This document shows, piece after piece, positions 1-6,450 of a stretch of DNA of 12,462 bases. This DNA comes from Clostridia bacterium (GTDB lineage Bacteria; Bacillota_A; Clostridia; Christensenellales; Aristaeellaceae). Both the position numbers and the translations under genes were made by a program. The stretch covers positions 1 to 12,462 of the forward strand of contig JAFUDW010000167.1 of NCBI GenBank assembly GCA_017464225.1, in the 5' to 3' direction. The stretch's first letter is position 1, and the number at the start of each line of letters is the position of its first letter. The notes under the pieces are model-generated. The model did no database searches. It was not told the origin of the DNA and saw only the letters and a list, made by a program, of their open reading frames with translations.

Positions 1-2237
1 AACATCAGATCGTGATACAGCGCCTGCAGGGCCGTGGGGCTGTCGGGCATCAGCGTGCCGTCGATCATCTGCATCAGCGCGCGGCGGATTTCGGCGTTCT
101 GCTCAAACACGTTCATGGGGTTGTAGCCGCCCTCGCGCTCCAGCGCGGCGGCAGTTTCGGCGCGCATGCCGAAGATGTAGATATTGTCCAGGCCCACTTG
201 CTCGCTGATTTCCACGTTGGCGCCATCCAGCGTGCCGATGGTCACGGCGCCGTTCATCATGAACTTCATGTTGCCGGTGCCGCTGGCTTCCTTGCCGGCG
301 GTGGACAGCTGTTCGCTGAGCTCGGTGGCGGGCATGATGGCTTCCGCGGCGGATACATCATAGTTTTCCACAAACACAACGCGCAGCATCTGGCGGGCGC
401 GGGGGGACTGATCGATCAGCCTGCTCAGGGCCAGGATGTAGCGGATGATCAGCTTGGCCTTGTAATAGCCGGGGCTGGCCTTGGCGGCAAAGATGAATAC
501 GCGGGGCACCATGGTATAGTTGGGATCGTCCATGATACGATTGTAGAGCACGTGGATGTGCAGGGCGTTGAGCAGCTGGCGCTTGTATTCGTGCAGCCGC
601 TTGCATTGGGCGTCGTACATAAAGTCCTCTTCCACCCGCAGGCCCTGACGCTGGAACAGCATGTTGTTGAACTGGCGCTTGTTGAATTGCTTCACCTTCT
701 GGAACTGATCCCGGAAAGCGCTGTCATCGGCAAAGGGAAGCAGCTCCTCCAGCGCCTGGGGCTCCTTGTACCACTTATCGCCGATGGCGTCGGTGATCAG
801 GTTGCGCAGATGGGTGTTGCAGGCCATCAGCCAGCGGCGGTGGGTGATGCCGTTGGTGATGTAGGTGAATTTTTCCGGCATCAGGGTATAATAATCGTGG
901 AAGGTATTGTTTTTGAGGATCTCGCCATGGAGCTTGCTCACGCCGTTTACGGCGTAGCTCATGGCCACGCACAGGTTGGCCATATGCACCTGATCATAGG
1001 CCAGGATGGCCATATGGGCAATGCGGTCCCAGTCGCCGGGGAAAGCGTTCCACAGCCGGTCGCACAGGCGGCGGTTCATTTCCTCAAGGATCATATAAAT
1101 ACGGGGAAGCTGCTCTCGCACCATCTGTTCGGGCCAGCGCTCCAGCGCCTCGCTCATCACGGTGTGATTGGTATAGGCGATGGTCTTGCAGACGATGCTC
1201 TGCGCCTCGTCCCAGCCCAGCCCTTCCTGGTCCATCAGGATGCGCATGAGCTCGGGAATGGCCAGGCCAGGATGGGTATCGTTGATCTGCACGGTGATCT
1301 TATCGGGCAGCAGGTTAAAGCGCGTGCCAAAGCGGCGCTTGAAATCCTTGATGGCGTACTGCAGGGTGGCGCTGGTGAAAAAGTAATGCTGGATCAGGCG
1401 CAGCCGCTTGCCCTCGGCATGATTGTCCTCGGGATAAAGCACCTTGCAGATGATATTGGCCAGGTCGCGCTCCAGCGCTTTGTCGTAATCGCCGCTGGAG
1501 AAAGCGTGGAAGTTCAATTCCTCCCGGGGACTGCGGGCGCGCCACATGCGAAGGGTGTTGACGGTATCGTTGTCGTATCCGGCGATGGGGATATCATAGG
1601 GCACGGCCAGCACGGTATGCGCGTCGCGCACCTCATAATTGGTGCGGCCGTCCACCTGATAGCTCTCCACGTGGCCGCCAAAGCGAACCTCCATGGTGTC
1701 GTCAGGGGCGGCTACCTCCCATACGTTGCCGTTCTCCAGCCAGTTATCGGGCATTTCCACCTGCTGACCGTCCACCAGCCGCTGGCGGAACAGGCCGTAT
1801 TCATAGCGGATGGTACAGCCCATGGCGGGCATGCCCAGGGACGCCAGGCTGTCCATAAAGCAGGCTGCCAGGCGGCCCAGGCCGCCGTTGCCCAGGCCAG
1901 GTTCGGGCTCCTCGCGGAATACATGGCGCCAGCTGATGCCCAGATCCATCAGCGCTTCGCGTACGCTTTCCATACTGCAAAGGTTGACGGCGTTGCACTG
2001 CAGGCTGCGGCCGGTGAGAAATTCCACCGAAAGGTAATACAGGCGCTTGCCCATATAGGTTTTATCCTGCTCGCGGGCGGCGACCCATTTTTGCATGATC
2101 TGATCGCGGATGGTGGAAGCCACCGCCTGATAAATCTGCTGGTCGGTGGCGTCGGCCAGCGTGCGGCCGCTGTAGCGCTGCACCTTACCGATGATGGATT
2201 GCTTAATGGATTCTTTATCAAAACTTGTGGTTGGCAT
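1..2237 (-). CDS. glgP: Glycogen/alpha-glucan phosphorylase, C-terminus cut by window edge
   Basis: Glycosyltransferase family 35 enzyme: PLP-dependent phosphorolysis of alpha-1,4-glucan ends to glucose 1-phosphate, in the cytoplasm. Translating the minus strand from ATG at 2237 gives 745 codons before the edge; the family is usually about 800 residues, so some 50-80 C-terminal residues are missing. Landmarks seen: GNGGLGRLA at 116-124, NDTHP at 319-323, KRLHEYKRQ at 546-554, and the cofactor segment KEASGTGNMK at 649-658, where Lys658 is the PLP lysine by family knowledge. No residue expected at these motifs is missing. The start is set by GGAGGG (2243-2248) five bases upstream, and the reading begins MPTTSFDKES. 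It diverges from the cotH-like gene, with its own extended -10 promoter. No other glycogen gene is visible here, so whether it acts on glycogen or maltodextrin (GlgP or MalP) is not settled. Family assignment is very secure. Confidence 0.97.
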   Translation of the reverse strand, partial: MPTTSFDKESIKQSIIGKVQRYSGRTLADATDQQIYQAVASTIRDQIMQKWVAAREQDKTYMGKRLYYLSVEFLTGRSLQCNAVNLCSMESVREALMDLGISWRHVFREEPEPGLGNGGLGRLAACFMDSLASLGMPAMGCTIRYEYGLFRQRLVDGQQVEMPDNWLENGNVWEVAAPDDTMEVRFGGHVESYQVDGRTNYEVRDAHTVLAVPYDIPIAGYDNDTVNTLRMWRARSPREELNFHAFSSGDYDKALERDLANIICKVLYPEDNHAEGKRLRLIQHYFFTSATLQYAIKDFKRRFGTRFNLLPDKITVQINDTHPGLAIPELMRILMDQEGLGWDEAQSIVCKTIAYTNHTVMSEALERWPEQMVREQLPRIYMILEEMNRRLCDRLWNAFPGDWDRIAHMAILAYDQVHMANLCVAMSYAVNGVSKLHGEILKNNTFHDYYTLMPEKFTYITNGITHRRWLMACNTHLRNLITDAIGDKWYKEPQALEELLPFADDSAFRDQFQKVKQFNKRQFNNMLFQRQGLRVEEDFMYDAQCKRLHEYKRQLLNALHIHVLYNRIMDDPNYTMVPRVFIFAAKASPGYYKAKLIIRYILALSRLIDQSPRARQMLRVVFVENYDVSAAEAIMPATELSEQLSTAGKEASGTGNMKFMMNGAVTIGTLDGANVEISEQVGLDNIYIFGMRAETAAALEREGGYNPMNVFEQNAEIRRALMQMIDGTLMPDSPTALQALYHDLM

Positions 2238-2242
2238 GTTTT

Positions 2243-2248
2243 CCCTCC
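2243..2248 (-). promoter_or_regulatory. Ribosome binding site of the phosphorylase gene
   Basis: GGAGGG on the minus strand, five bases before ATG at 2237. It fixes the start of the phosphorylase. Confidence 0.85.
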
Positions 2249-2287
2249 GGGATTGATTGGAATGGATTGGAGTATAAGCCAACTATT

Positions 2288-2296
2288 ATTATAACA
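2288..2296 (-). promoter_or_regulatory. Extended -10 promoter for glgP
   Basis: The minus strand reads TGTTATAAT, a perfect extended -10 (TGnTATAAT). No good -35 lies at 16-18 bases; a TTGAAC at 2319-2324 is too far away (25 bases). Known sigma-A biology allows TGn to replace a weak -35. Transcription would start near 2281, giving a leader of about 44 bases. That leader holds two similar 10-mers (2251-2260 and 2261-2270, 8 of 10 identical). Confidence 0.65.
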
Positions 2297-2377
2297 TAAG
2301 CAATAGGGGAGTGGAAATGTTCAATCCGGTCAAACACCTGCATGATACAGCCCAAGTTGAGTTTACAATTCATTTTC

Positions 2378-2406
2378 TTGCGGCTTTGGTCTGGGTATGG
2401 TATACT
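2378..2406 (+). promoter_or_regulatory. Promoter of the cotH-like / DUF6054-like unit
   Basis: TTGCGG (2378-2383), a 17-base spacer and TATACT (2401-2406), with TG at 2398-2399 forming an extended -10 (TGGTATACT). The start of transcription would be near 2413, a leader of about 25 bases. It points away from the glgP promoter about 85 bases off. Confidence 0.7.
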
Positions 2407-2424
2407 GAAACGCAGATGTGATAC

Positions 2425-2430
2425 GGAGGA
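2425..2430 (+). promoter_or_regulatory. Ribosome binding site deciding the CotH-like start
   Basis: GGAGGA seven bases before ATG at 2438. The frame is open further upstream to an ATG at 2342, but that ATG has no such site, and it lies upstream of the promoter whose transcript would start near 2413. Confidence 0.85.
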
Positions 2431-2437
2431 AGTGCGC

Positions 2438-4135
2438 ATGCTTCGGCGTTTATGGTTTATTCTGCTGCTGATCGTCCTGTTCGGTTTGCCCCTGGGAGCC
2501 CAGGCCCGGGAGATCAGCAGGCTCTATGTTTGGGATGGCGGCGCGCCCCTGCCTGAGGACGGCAGCCTGCCTGCCGGGGCCATCCAGTGGTATAAGCGCG
2601 GTGATACCAACCGCTACCTCTATCTTCCCGCCGGCCTGGACGCCGGGAACCTGCGGGTGCGCATCACCGGCGCGGACAGTTTTACCGTGGACGGCGTCAC
2701 GGTGGAAAACAATACCGTGACCAATGTATTCGTTCCGGGGGAAACGGTGACGATCGCCAATGGCGGCAGCGTTTATCATGTGATCGTGATGCAGTCGGAG
2801 AACACCGCCAGCGTGTACCTGAAAACCCAGTCCGGCAAGATCGACTGGATATCCGAGAGCAAGCGCAACCATGAGCCGGGCTCCATCTATGTGCTGGACG
2901 AAAACGGGAAGGCGGCCTTTGGCAATGATTTTGAATACATCCGCGTTCGGGGCAATTATTCCTTTTATCCCTATAAAAAATCCTTTCATATCAAGCTGAA
3001 CGACAGCGCGCCCATGCTTGGCATGCCTTCGGCCAAGACCTGGCTGCTGATCGCCAGCTACCGGGATAACGCCATGATCCGCAACGCCATGACCTTTGAT
3101 CTGGCGGCGGCGGCCGGTATGGCGCATACCTGTGAATACCGGTTTGCCGAGGTGTACGTGAACACCGTCTACTACGGCACCTATATATTCTGCGAAAAGA
3201 TCCAGATACAAAAAAACCGCATCGACGTTTTTGATCTGGAAAAGGCCACCGAAAAGCTCAACGATAAGGAGCTGAGCAAGTATAAGCGCCTGGGGACCAA
3301 TGAATACAAGCGCAATACAGCCAAGTATTACGACATTCCAAACACTCCGGAGGATGTTTCCGGCGGATATCTGTTGCAGCTGGAGCTGGACGAGCGCTAT
3401 ACTTCTTCCGCCAGCGGATTTGTGACCAGTCACGGCCAGCCGGTGCTGGTCAAATCTCCGGAATATGTGAGCAAGGGCCAGATGCAGTATATCCAATCGC
3501 TGGTGCAGAGCTTTGAAAACGCCATCTGGGCCGAGGATGGCGTCGATCCCGATACCGGAAAGCATTACAGCGAGATCGCCGATATGTCCTCGCTGGTGGG
3601 CAAATACCTGGTGGAGGAGATCACCAAGAACGTGGACGGCAACAAGTCCAGCTATTATCTGTACAAGTATACCGACGACGTGAGCGACAAGCTGTTCTTC
3701 GGCCCGGTCTGGGACTATGATATCGCCTACGGCAATTATACCGCCAGCTACTATAAGGAGCGCAATCTGCCCAGCGGCGAGGGGCTGATGACGGCGGAGG
3801 ATGATTACAAGCGGTATTACTGGTTCCCCAGGCTGTACCAGCATGAGGATTTCCGCCAGGCGGTGAAGGAGGCCTATGTCACCCGGTTCCGTCCCTGCCT
3901 GGAGGTCATCCTAGGCCTGCGGGAGCCCACGGAGGATACGGGCAGCCTGCTTTCGCTCTCAGGGTATGAGCAGATGCTCGCCAGCGCGGCGGATATGAAT
4001 TTCAGCCGATGGCGCACATTTAACGACAGCACTTTTCCGGTAAAGACGGGCGCCGATTTCCAGGAGAACATCGAGTTCATCCGCCAATTCCTGTCAAGCC
4101 GCCTGGCATATCTTGATTCGCTCTGGCTGGAGTAA
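2438..4135 (+). CDS. Secreted CotH-family kinase-like protein
   Basis: 565 residues. It begins with a typical signal peptide: MLRR, a hydrophobic run at about 5-19, and a likely cleavage after AQA (23), so it should act outside the membrane. Residues about 24-140 look like a beta-rich N-terminal region. The CotH domain follows: RGN (171-173) with KKSFHIKL (180-187), WLLIASYRDNAMIRN (202-216), NVDGN (398-402) and VWDYD (424-428), the last two in the positions where the family carries acidic metal/ATP-binding residues. Bacillus CotH phosphorylates spore-coat proteins. Signal-peptide-bearing relatives in clostridia are common, and their substrates are mostly unknown, so kinase activity here is inferred. 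I see no dockerin, SLH or LPXTG anchor, so it may be released or held by other means. The 2438 start is chosen for its GGAGGA site and for giving a clean signal peptide. The gene is followed after 14 bases by the DUF6054-like gene, probably co-transcribed. Confidence 0.9.
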   Translation: MLRRLWFILLLIVLFGLPLGAQAREISRLYVWDGGAPLPEDGSLPAGAIQWYKRGDTNRYLYLPAGLDAGNLRVRITGADSFTVDGVTVENNTVTNVFVPGETVTIANGGSVYHVIVMQSENTASVYLKTQSGKIDWISESKRNHEPGSIYVLDENGKAAFGNDFEYIRVRGNYSFYPYKKSFHIKLNDSAPMLGMPSAKTWLLIASYRDNAMIRNAMTFDLAAAAGMAHTCEYRFAEVYVNTVYYGTYIFCEKIQIQKNRIDVFDLEKATEKLNDKELSKYKRLGTNEYKRNTAKYYDIPNTPEDVSGGYLLQLELDERYTSSASGFVTSHGQPVLVKSPEYVSKGQMQYIQSLVQSFENAIWAEDGVDPDTGKHYSEIADMSSLVGKYLVEEITKNVDGNKSSYYLYKYTDDVSDKLFFGPVWDYDIAYGNYTASYYKERNLPSGEGLMTAEDDYKRYYWFPRLYQHEDFRQAVKEAYVTRFRPCLEVILGLREPTEDTGSLLSLSGYEQMLASAADMNFSRWRTFNDSTFPVKTGADFQENIEFIRQFLSSRLAYLDSLWLE

Positions 4136-4142
4136 AGGAGAG
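4134..4142 (+). promoter_or_regulatory. Ribosome binding site of the DUF6054-like gene
   Basis: AAAGGAGAG overlaps the cotH-like stop codon (4133-4135) and lies about nine bases before ATG at 4150, supporting a two-gene transcript. Confidence 0.75.
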
Positions 4143-4149
4143 ATGCTTT

Positions 4150-4494
4150 ATGGCAAAGTATGAGGATCATTTACACTGCGATTTCCGCGGCCTGCTGACC
4201 TATCTGAATGATTATATCCTGAACGGCAGCATCAGCGCCAGCCTGGAGGACGGGAGCGAGTTTTGCGCGGGCGATGTTCGCTGCGTCACCCGGGTCTATG
4301 AACGGTACAGCTGGACGGGCAAAAACCGGCTCAGCCTGACGCTGACGCTGTTCGGACGGGATGGCGACGTGCGGGTCTCGGCCATTACGGCGGGCGGCAG
4401 CCAGGGCTTGTTCATAAAGCTCAATACCTTTGGCGAAAGCGCTTTCCTGGAAGCGTTTTTGGAAGGCTTGGAAAAGTATAAAAAAGCGCATTGA
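4150..4494 (+). CDS. Small conserved protein resembling DUF6054
   Basis: 114 residues, with no signal peptide and no membrane segment, so presumably cytoplasmic. The pattern matches what I recall of the DUF6054 family of clostridial proteins of about 110 residues: an N-terminal helix with LLTYLNDYIL, then NGSISASLEDGS, the GDVRC-RVYERYS block, a strand-rich middle (NRLSLTLTLFG) and SAITAGGSQG with NTFGE before a C-terminal helix. The function of that family is unknown to me. It lies 14 bases after the secreted CotH-like gene and directly before a hairpin terminator, so the two are likely expressed together, but a cytoplasmic protein need not work with an exported kinase. The family name is recalled, not searched; that the gene is real is well supported by start, binding site, terminator and complexity. 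Confidence 0.8.
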   Translation: MAKYEDHLHCDFRGLLTYLNDYILNGSISASLEDGSEFCAGDVRCVTRVYERYSWTGKNRLSLTLTLFGRDGDVRVSAITAGGSQGLFIKLNTFGESAFLEAFLEGLEKYKKAH

Positions 4495-4495
4495 A

Positions 4496-4524
4496 AAAGG
4501 GGCTGCGGCGAAAGCAGCCCCTTT
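4496..4524. terminator. Bidirectional intrinsic terminator between converging operons
   Basis: GGGGCTGC (4499-4506), a seven-base loop and GCAGCCCC (4514-4521), extended by AAA/TTT pairs on both sides. On the minus strand the stem is followed by a run of five T (complement of 4494-4498); on the plus strand by TTTCAATTT. It lies one base after the DUF6054-like stop and about 46 bases after the CvpA-like stop (4571), so it can end both. Confidence 0.88.
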
Positions 4525-4570
4525 CAATTTGTACGCCTGTTTTTGTTTGAACGCGCATTGCGGCGCCAGA

Positions 4571-5272
4571 TCATGCGCCGATCACACGAAGCAGCAGCTT
4601 TTCGCTGTACAGGATGGGAAAGATCCTGCTCTCTTCAATATACCGCTGCACGATGTCGAAGGGGATGGCCGTGCGGATCAGGGGAACCACGATCAGCACG
4701 GCACATACGATGAGCACGCCGCGCGCCAGGCCCATCAGCGCCGAGGCAGGGCCGTTCAGGTGCCGGAGCACCGGAAAATAGAATACGTGATCCACCAGAT
4801 TGATCAGGATATGCAGCGCCAGGAAGCACGCGAAAAAGCACATCAGGAAGCAGCCCGCGCTGAGCAGCACCGATATGATGGTGGCGGAAATGTATTCGCT
4901 GACGCTGCTGAGTCCGCGGCTGCTGAAGGCGGCGCTGCGAACGTTGGAGCGCAGCGCGTCCTGCACTACCGGCGGCAGGGATACCGTTTTCAATATGTTT
5001 TCCAGCGTATCGGTGTTCAGGATCATGACGGGCGTCCGGGCCAGCGTGGCGTCGCCAACCAGGGAATCGGCGTCGGTATAGGTGGCCAAAAGCTCGGTGA
5101 TCCCCTGGTTCTGGGCCAGCACATCGGCCAGCTTCGGCCCGGCTGCCAGCGCGAAAACCAGCGAAAGCAGGCAGGCCGCCGTGCCCAGCAGCGATGCCAG
5201 AAAGCCGCGGTAAACGGCGAATATGACGCTGATGCCGATGATCAGCAGCAGAAGGATATCAATAATGTTCAT
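4571..5272 (-). CDS. CvpA-family membrane protein
   Basis: 233 residues with four likely membrane segments: about 4-20, 26-44, 129-158 and 176-199. The order (two N-terminal helices, an external-type loop of about 85 residues, two C-terminal helices) and the start MNIIDILLLLIIG followed by YRGF match the CvpA (colicin V production) family of inner-membrane proteins, found widely in bacteria with no settled biochemical role. An in-frame upstream ATG at 5350 would add 26 residues inside the upstream gene and is rejected. At 5272 there is no Shine-Dalgarno, but the upstream gene's TGA ends only seven bases before, so translation probably depends on coupling to it. Second gene of a two-gene unit, ended by the hairpin at 4496-4524. 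The long middle loop seems poorly conserved. Confidence 0.85.
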   Translation of the reverse strand: MNIIDILLLLIIGISVIFAVYRGFLASLLGTAACLLSLVFALAAGPKLADVLAQNQGITELLATYTDADSLVGDATLARTPVMILNTDTLENILKTVSLPPVVQDALRSNVRSAAFSSRGLSSVSEYISATIISVLLSAGCFLMCFFACFLALHILINLVDHVFYFPVLRHLNGPASALMGLARGVLIVCAVLIVVPLIRTAIPFDIVQRYIEESRIFPILYSEKLLLRVIGA

Positions 5273-5279
5273 AGCAGCG

Positions 5280-6389
5280 TCAGGGCAGGGACACAGCCCA
5301 TACGTCGGTGCAGCATACCAGCAGAGCGGTGCCGTTGCTGGTGATGCCAAGATAATCGGTCACAGCGCCGTCCACGGGAAGACGCAGCGCTGAAAACCGC
5401 TGCTCACCGGTATCGGCGCGGTACAGGCTGTTGCTGGAAAATGCGTAGAGCCTGCGGCCGCGGATGGCGGCGCCCACGCAGGAATCGGGCAAGGAATAGC
5501 GGGTGTCGGTTTTGCCGTGCAGCAGGCGCAGTTCGGTAAAAGAGCCGTCGGTATCTGTCTGCAGCACAGGAGCCAGCAGCAGATAAGGGGAAGCGTTGGT
5601 GGCCGTGCTGCCGATCAGCTTCCAGCCGTATACCAGCATGGCGTCGCCCGTGCTTTCGGTGCCGCGGTAATCGTAGAGCCGGAGCTGCCGGGAGTTGAGC
5701 ACGTTCAAATAGCTGCCGGAGTATACCACGGCGTAGGTGATGGGTTCGCCCAGCGATATATTGCCGGTGTTCATAGCGCCCACCCGATACACGTGCATGG
5801 TGGTTTCAGGAGCCGAGCCGTATACGTCCAGCGCCGTCGTCCACAGGTATTCGCCGTCTCCGAAGAATCCGCAGTCAAGCATCATCAGGTCGGTATAGTT
5901 GTTGGTTTCGCTGTCGACCTGGCCGCCGTTGAGGTCTTTGACGGTCAGCGTGGGGGATACGCCGTCGCCCATGACTACGGCCAGGTATTTGGTGCCCGCC
6001 CGGGCGAACTGGATAGGCTCGCTCAGCCGGTCGCTGTAGGTGGAGCGGCCGTTCCTGTCAAACAGCATGAGCTGATTGCCGGACCAGACCACCACCTGCT
6101 TTTCACCGGCGCTGAACTTGGCGTTTTCGCCCACATTGGCCTTCCAGAGCTCGGCGCCGCTGTCCGACAGGCAGAATAGCGTGCTGCTGTCGTAATACAG
6201 GATGCGGTCGTCAAAGGGCGTCACATCCTGGCTGACCACGCAGCGCAGCTTGGTGCCGCTGATGGTGCCGCGGTGCCCGCTGAGCGCGCCCAGCAGGGAC
6301 GCGATGAGCACCACCAGCACCAGGATCGCCAGCACCAGCAGGTATCGGCTCAGCCTGCGCCGCTTGGCCGCTGTATCAAGAATCGGCAT
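5280..6389 (-). CDS. Membrane-anchored beta-propeller-like protein (DUF5711-like)
   Basis: 369 residues. A basic N-terminus (KRRRLSR at about 10-16) is followed by one membrane segment at about 17-36. The rest, about 45-369, would lie outside the membrane: repeated short strands such as ILYYDSSTLFCLSDSG, GNQLMLFDRNG and RLYDYRG look like blades of a PQQ-type propeller. I recall this architecture as DUF5711 in clostridia; the function is unknown. No catalytic motif is visible, so binding or scaffolding outside the membrane is the natural guess. The start at 6389 has GGAGGT (6394-6399) about five bases upstream; another ATG at 6393 is out of frame. First gene of a unit with the CvpA-like gene, under the strong promoter at 6413-6441. 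Confidence 0.8.
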   Translation of the reverse strand: MPILDTAAKRRRLSRYLLVLAILVLVVLIASLLGALSGHRGTISGTKLRCVVSQDVTPFDDRILYYDSSTLFCLSDSGAELWKANVGENAKFSAGEKQVVVWSGNQLMLFDRNGRSTYSDRLSEPIQFARAGTKYLAVVMGDGVSPTLTVKDLNGGQVDSETNNYTDLMMLDCGFFGDGEYLWTTALDVYGSAPETTMHVYRVGAMNTGNISLGEPITYAVVYSGSYLNVLNSRQLRLYDYRGTESTGDAMLVYGWKLIGSTATNASPYLLLAPVLQTDTDGSFTELRLLHGKTDTRYSLPDSCVGAAIRGRRLYAFSSNSLYRADTGEQRFSALRLPVDGAVTDYLGITSNGTALLVCCTDVWAVSLP

Positions 6390-6393
6390 ACAT

Positions 6394-6399
6394 ACCTCC
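6394..6399 (-). promoter_or_regulatory. Ribosome binding site of the propeller gene
   Basis: GGAGGT on the minus strand, four to five bases before ATG at 6389. The spacing is short. An out-of-frame ATG at 6391-6393 sits between the site and the start. Confidence 0.75.
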
Positions 6400-6412
6400 G
6401 TTTACGCTGTCT

Positions 6413-6441
6413 ATTATACTTGAATCGCCCTTCCGCGTCAA
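6413..6441 (-). promoter_or_regulatory. Near-consensus sigma-A promoter of the propeller/CvpA unit
   Basis: Minus strand: TTGACG (complement of 6436-6441), exactly 17 bases, then TATAAT (complement of 6413-6418). It starts nine bases after the helicase stop at 6451. No hairpin terminator separates the helicase from it, so read-through from the helicase is also possible. Confidence 0.85.
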
Positions 6442-6450
6442 ATAGAAGAA

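Noticed and set aside
12..2294. 760-codon open frame on the plus strand
   Set aside because: It is antisense to glycogen phosphorylase, whose motifs are unmistakable on the minus strand. The plus-strand product is a low-complexity His/Gly/Ala/Val/Gln mix, has no binding site, and reflects codon bias in G+C-rich DNA.
2342..2437. N-terminal extension of the CotH-like protein by 32 residues
   Set aside because: The upstream ATG lacks a binding site and lies before the inferred transcription start; using it would bury the signal peptide.
2450..3844. 464-codon open frame on the minus strand
   Set aside because: Antisense shadow of the CotH-like gene, which has promoter, binding site, signal peptide and family motifs.
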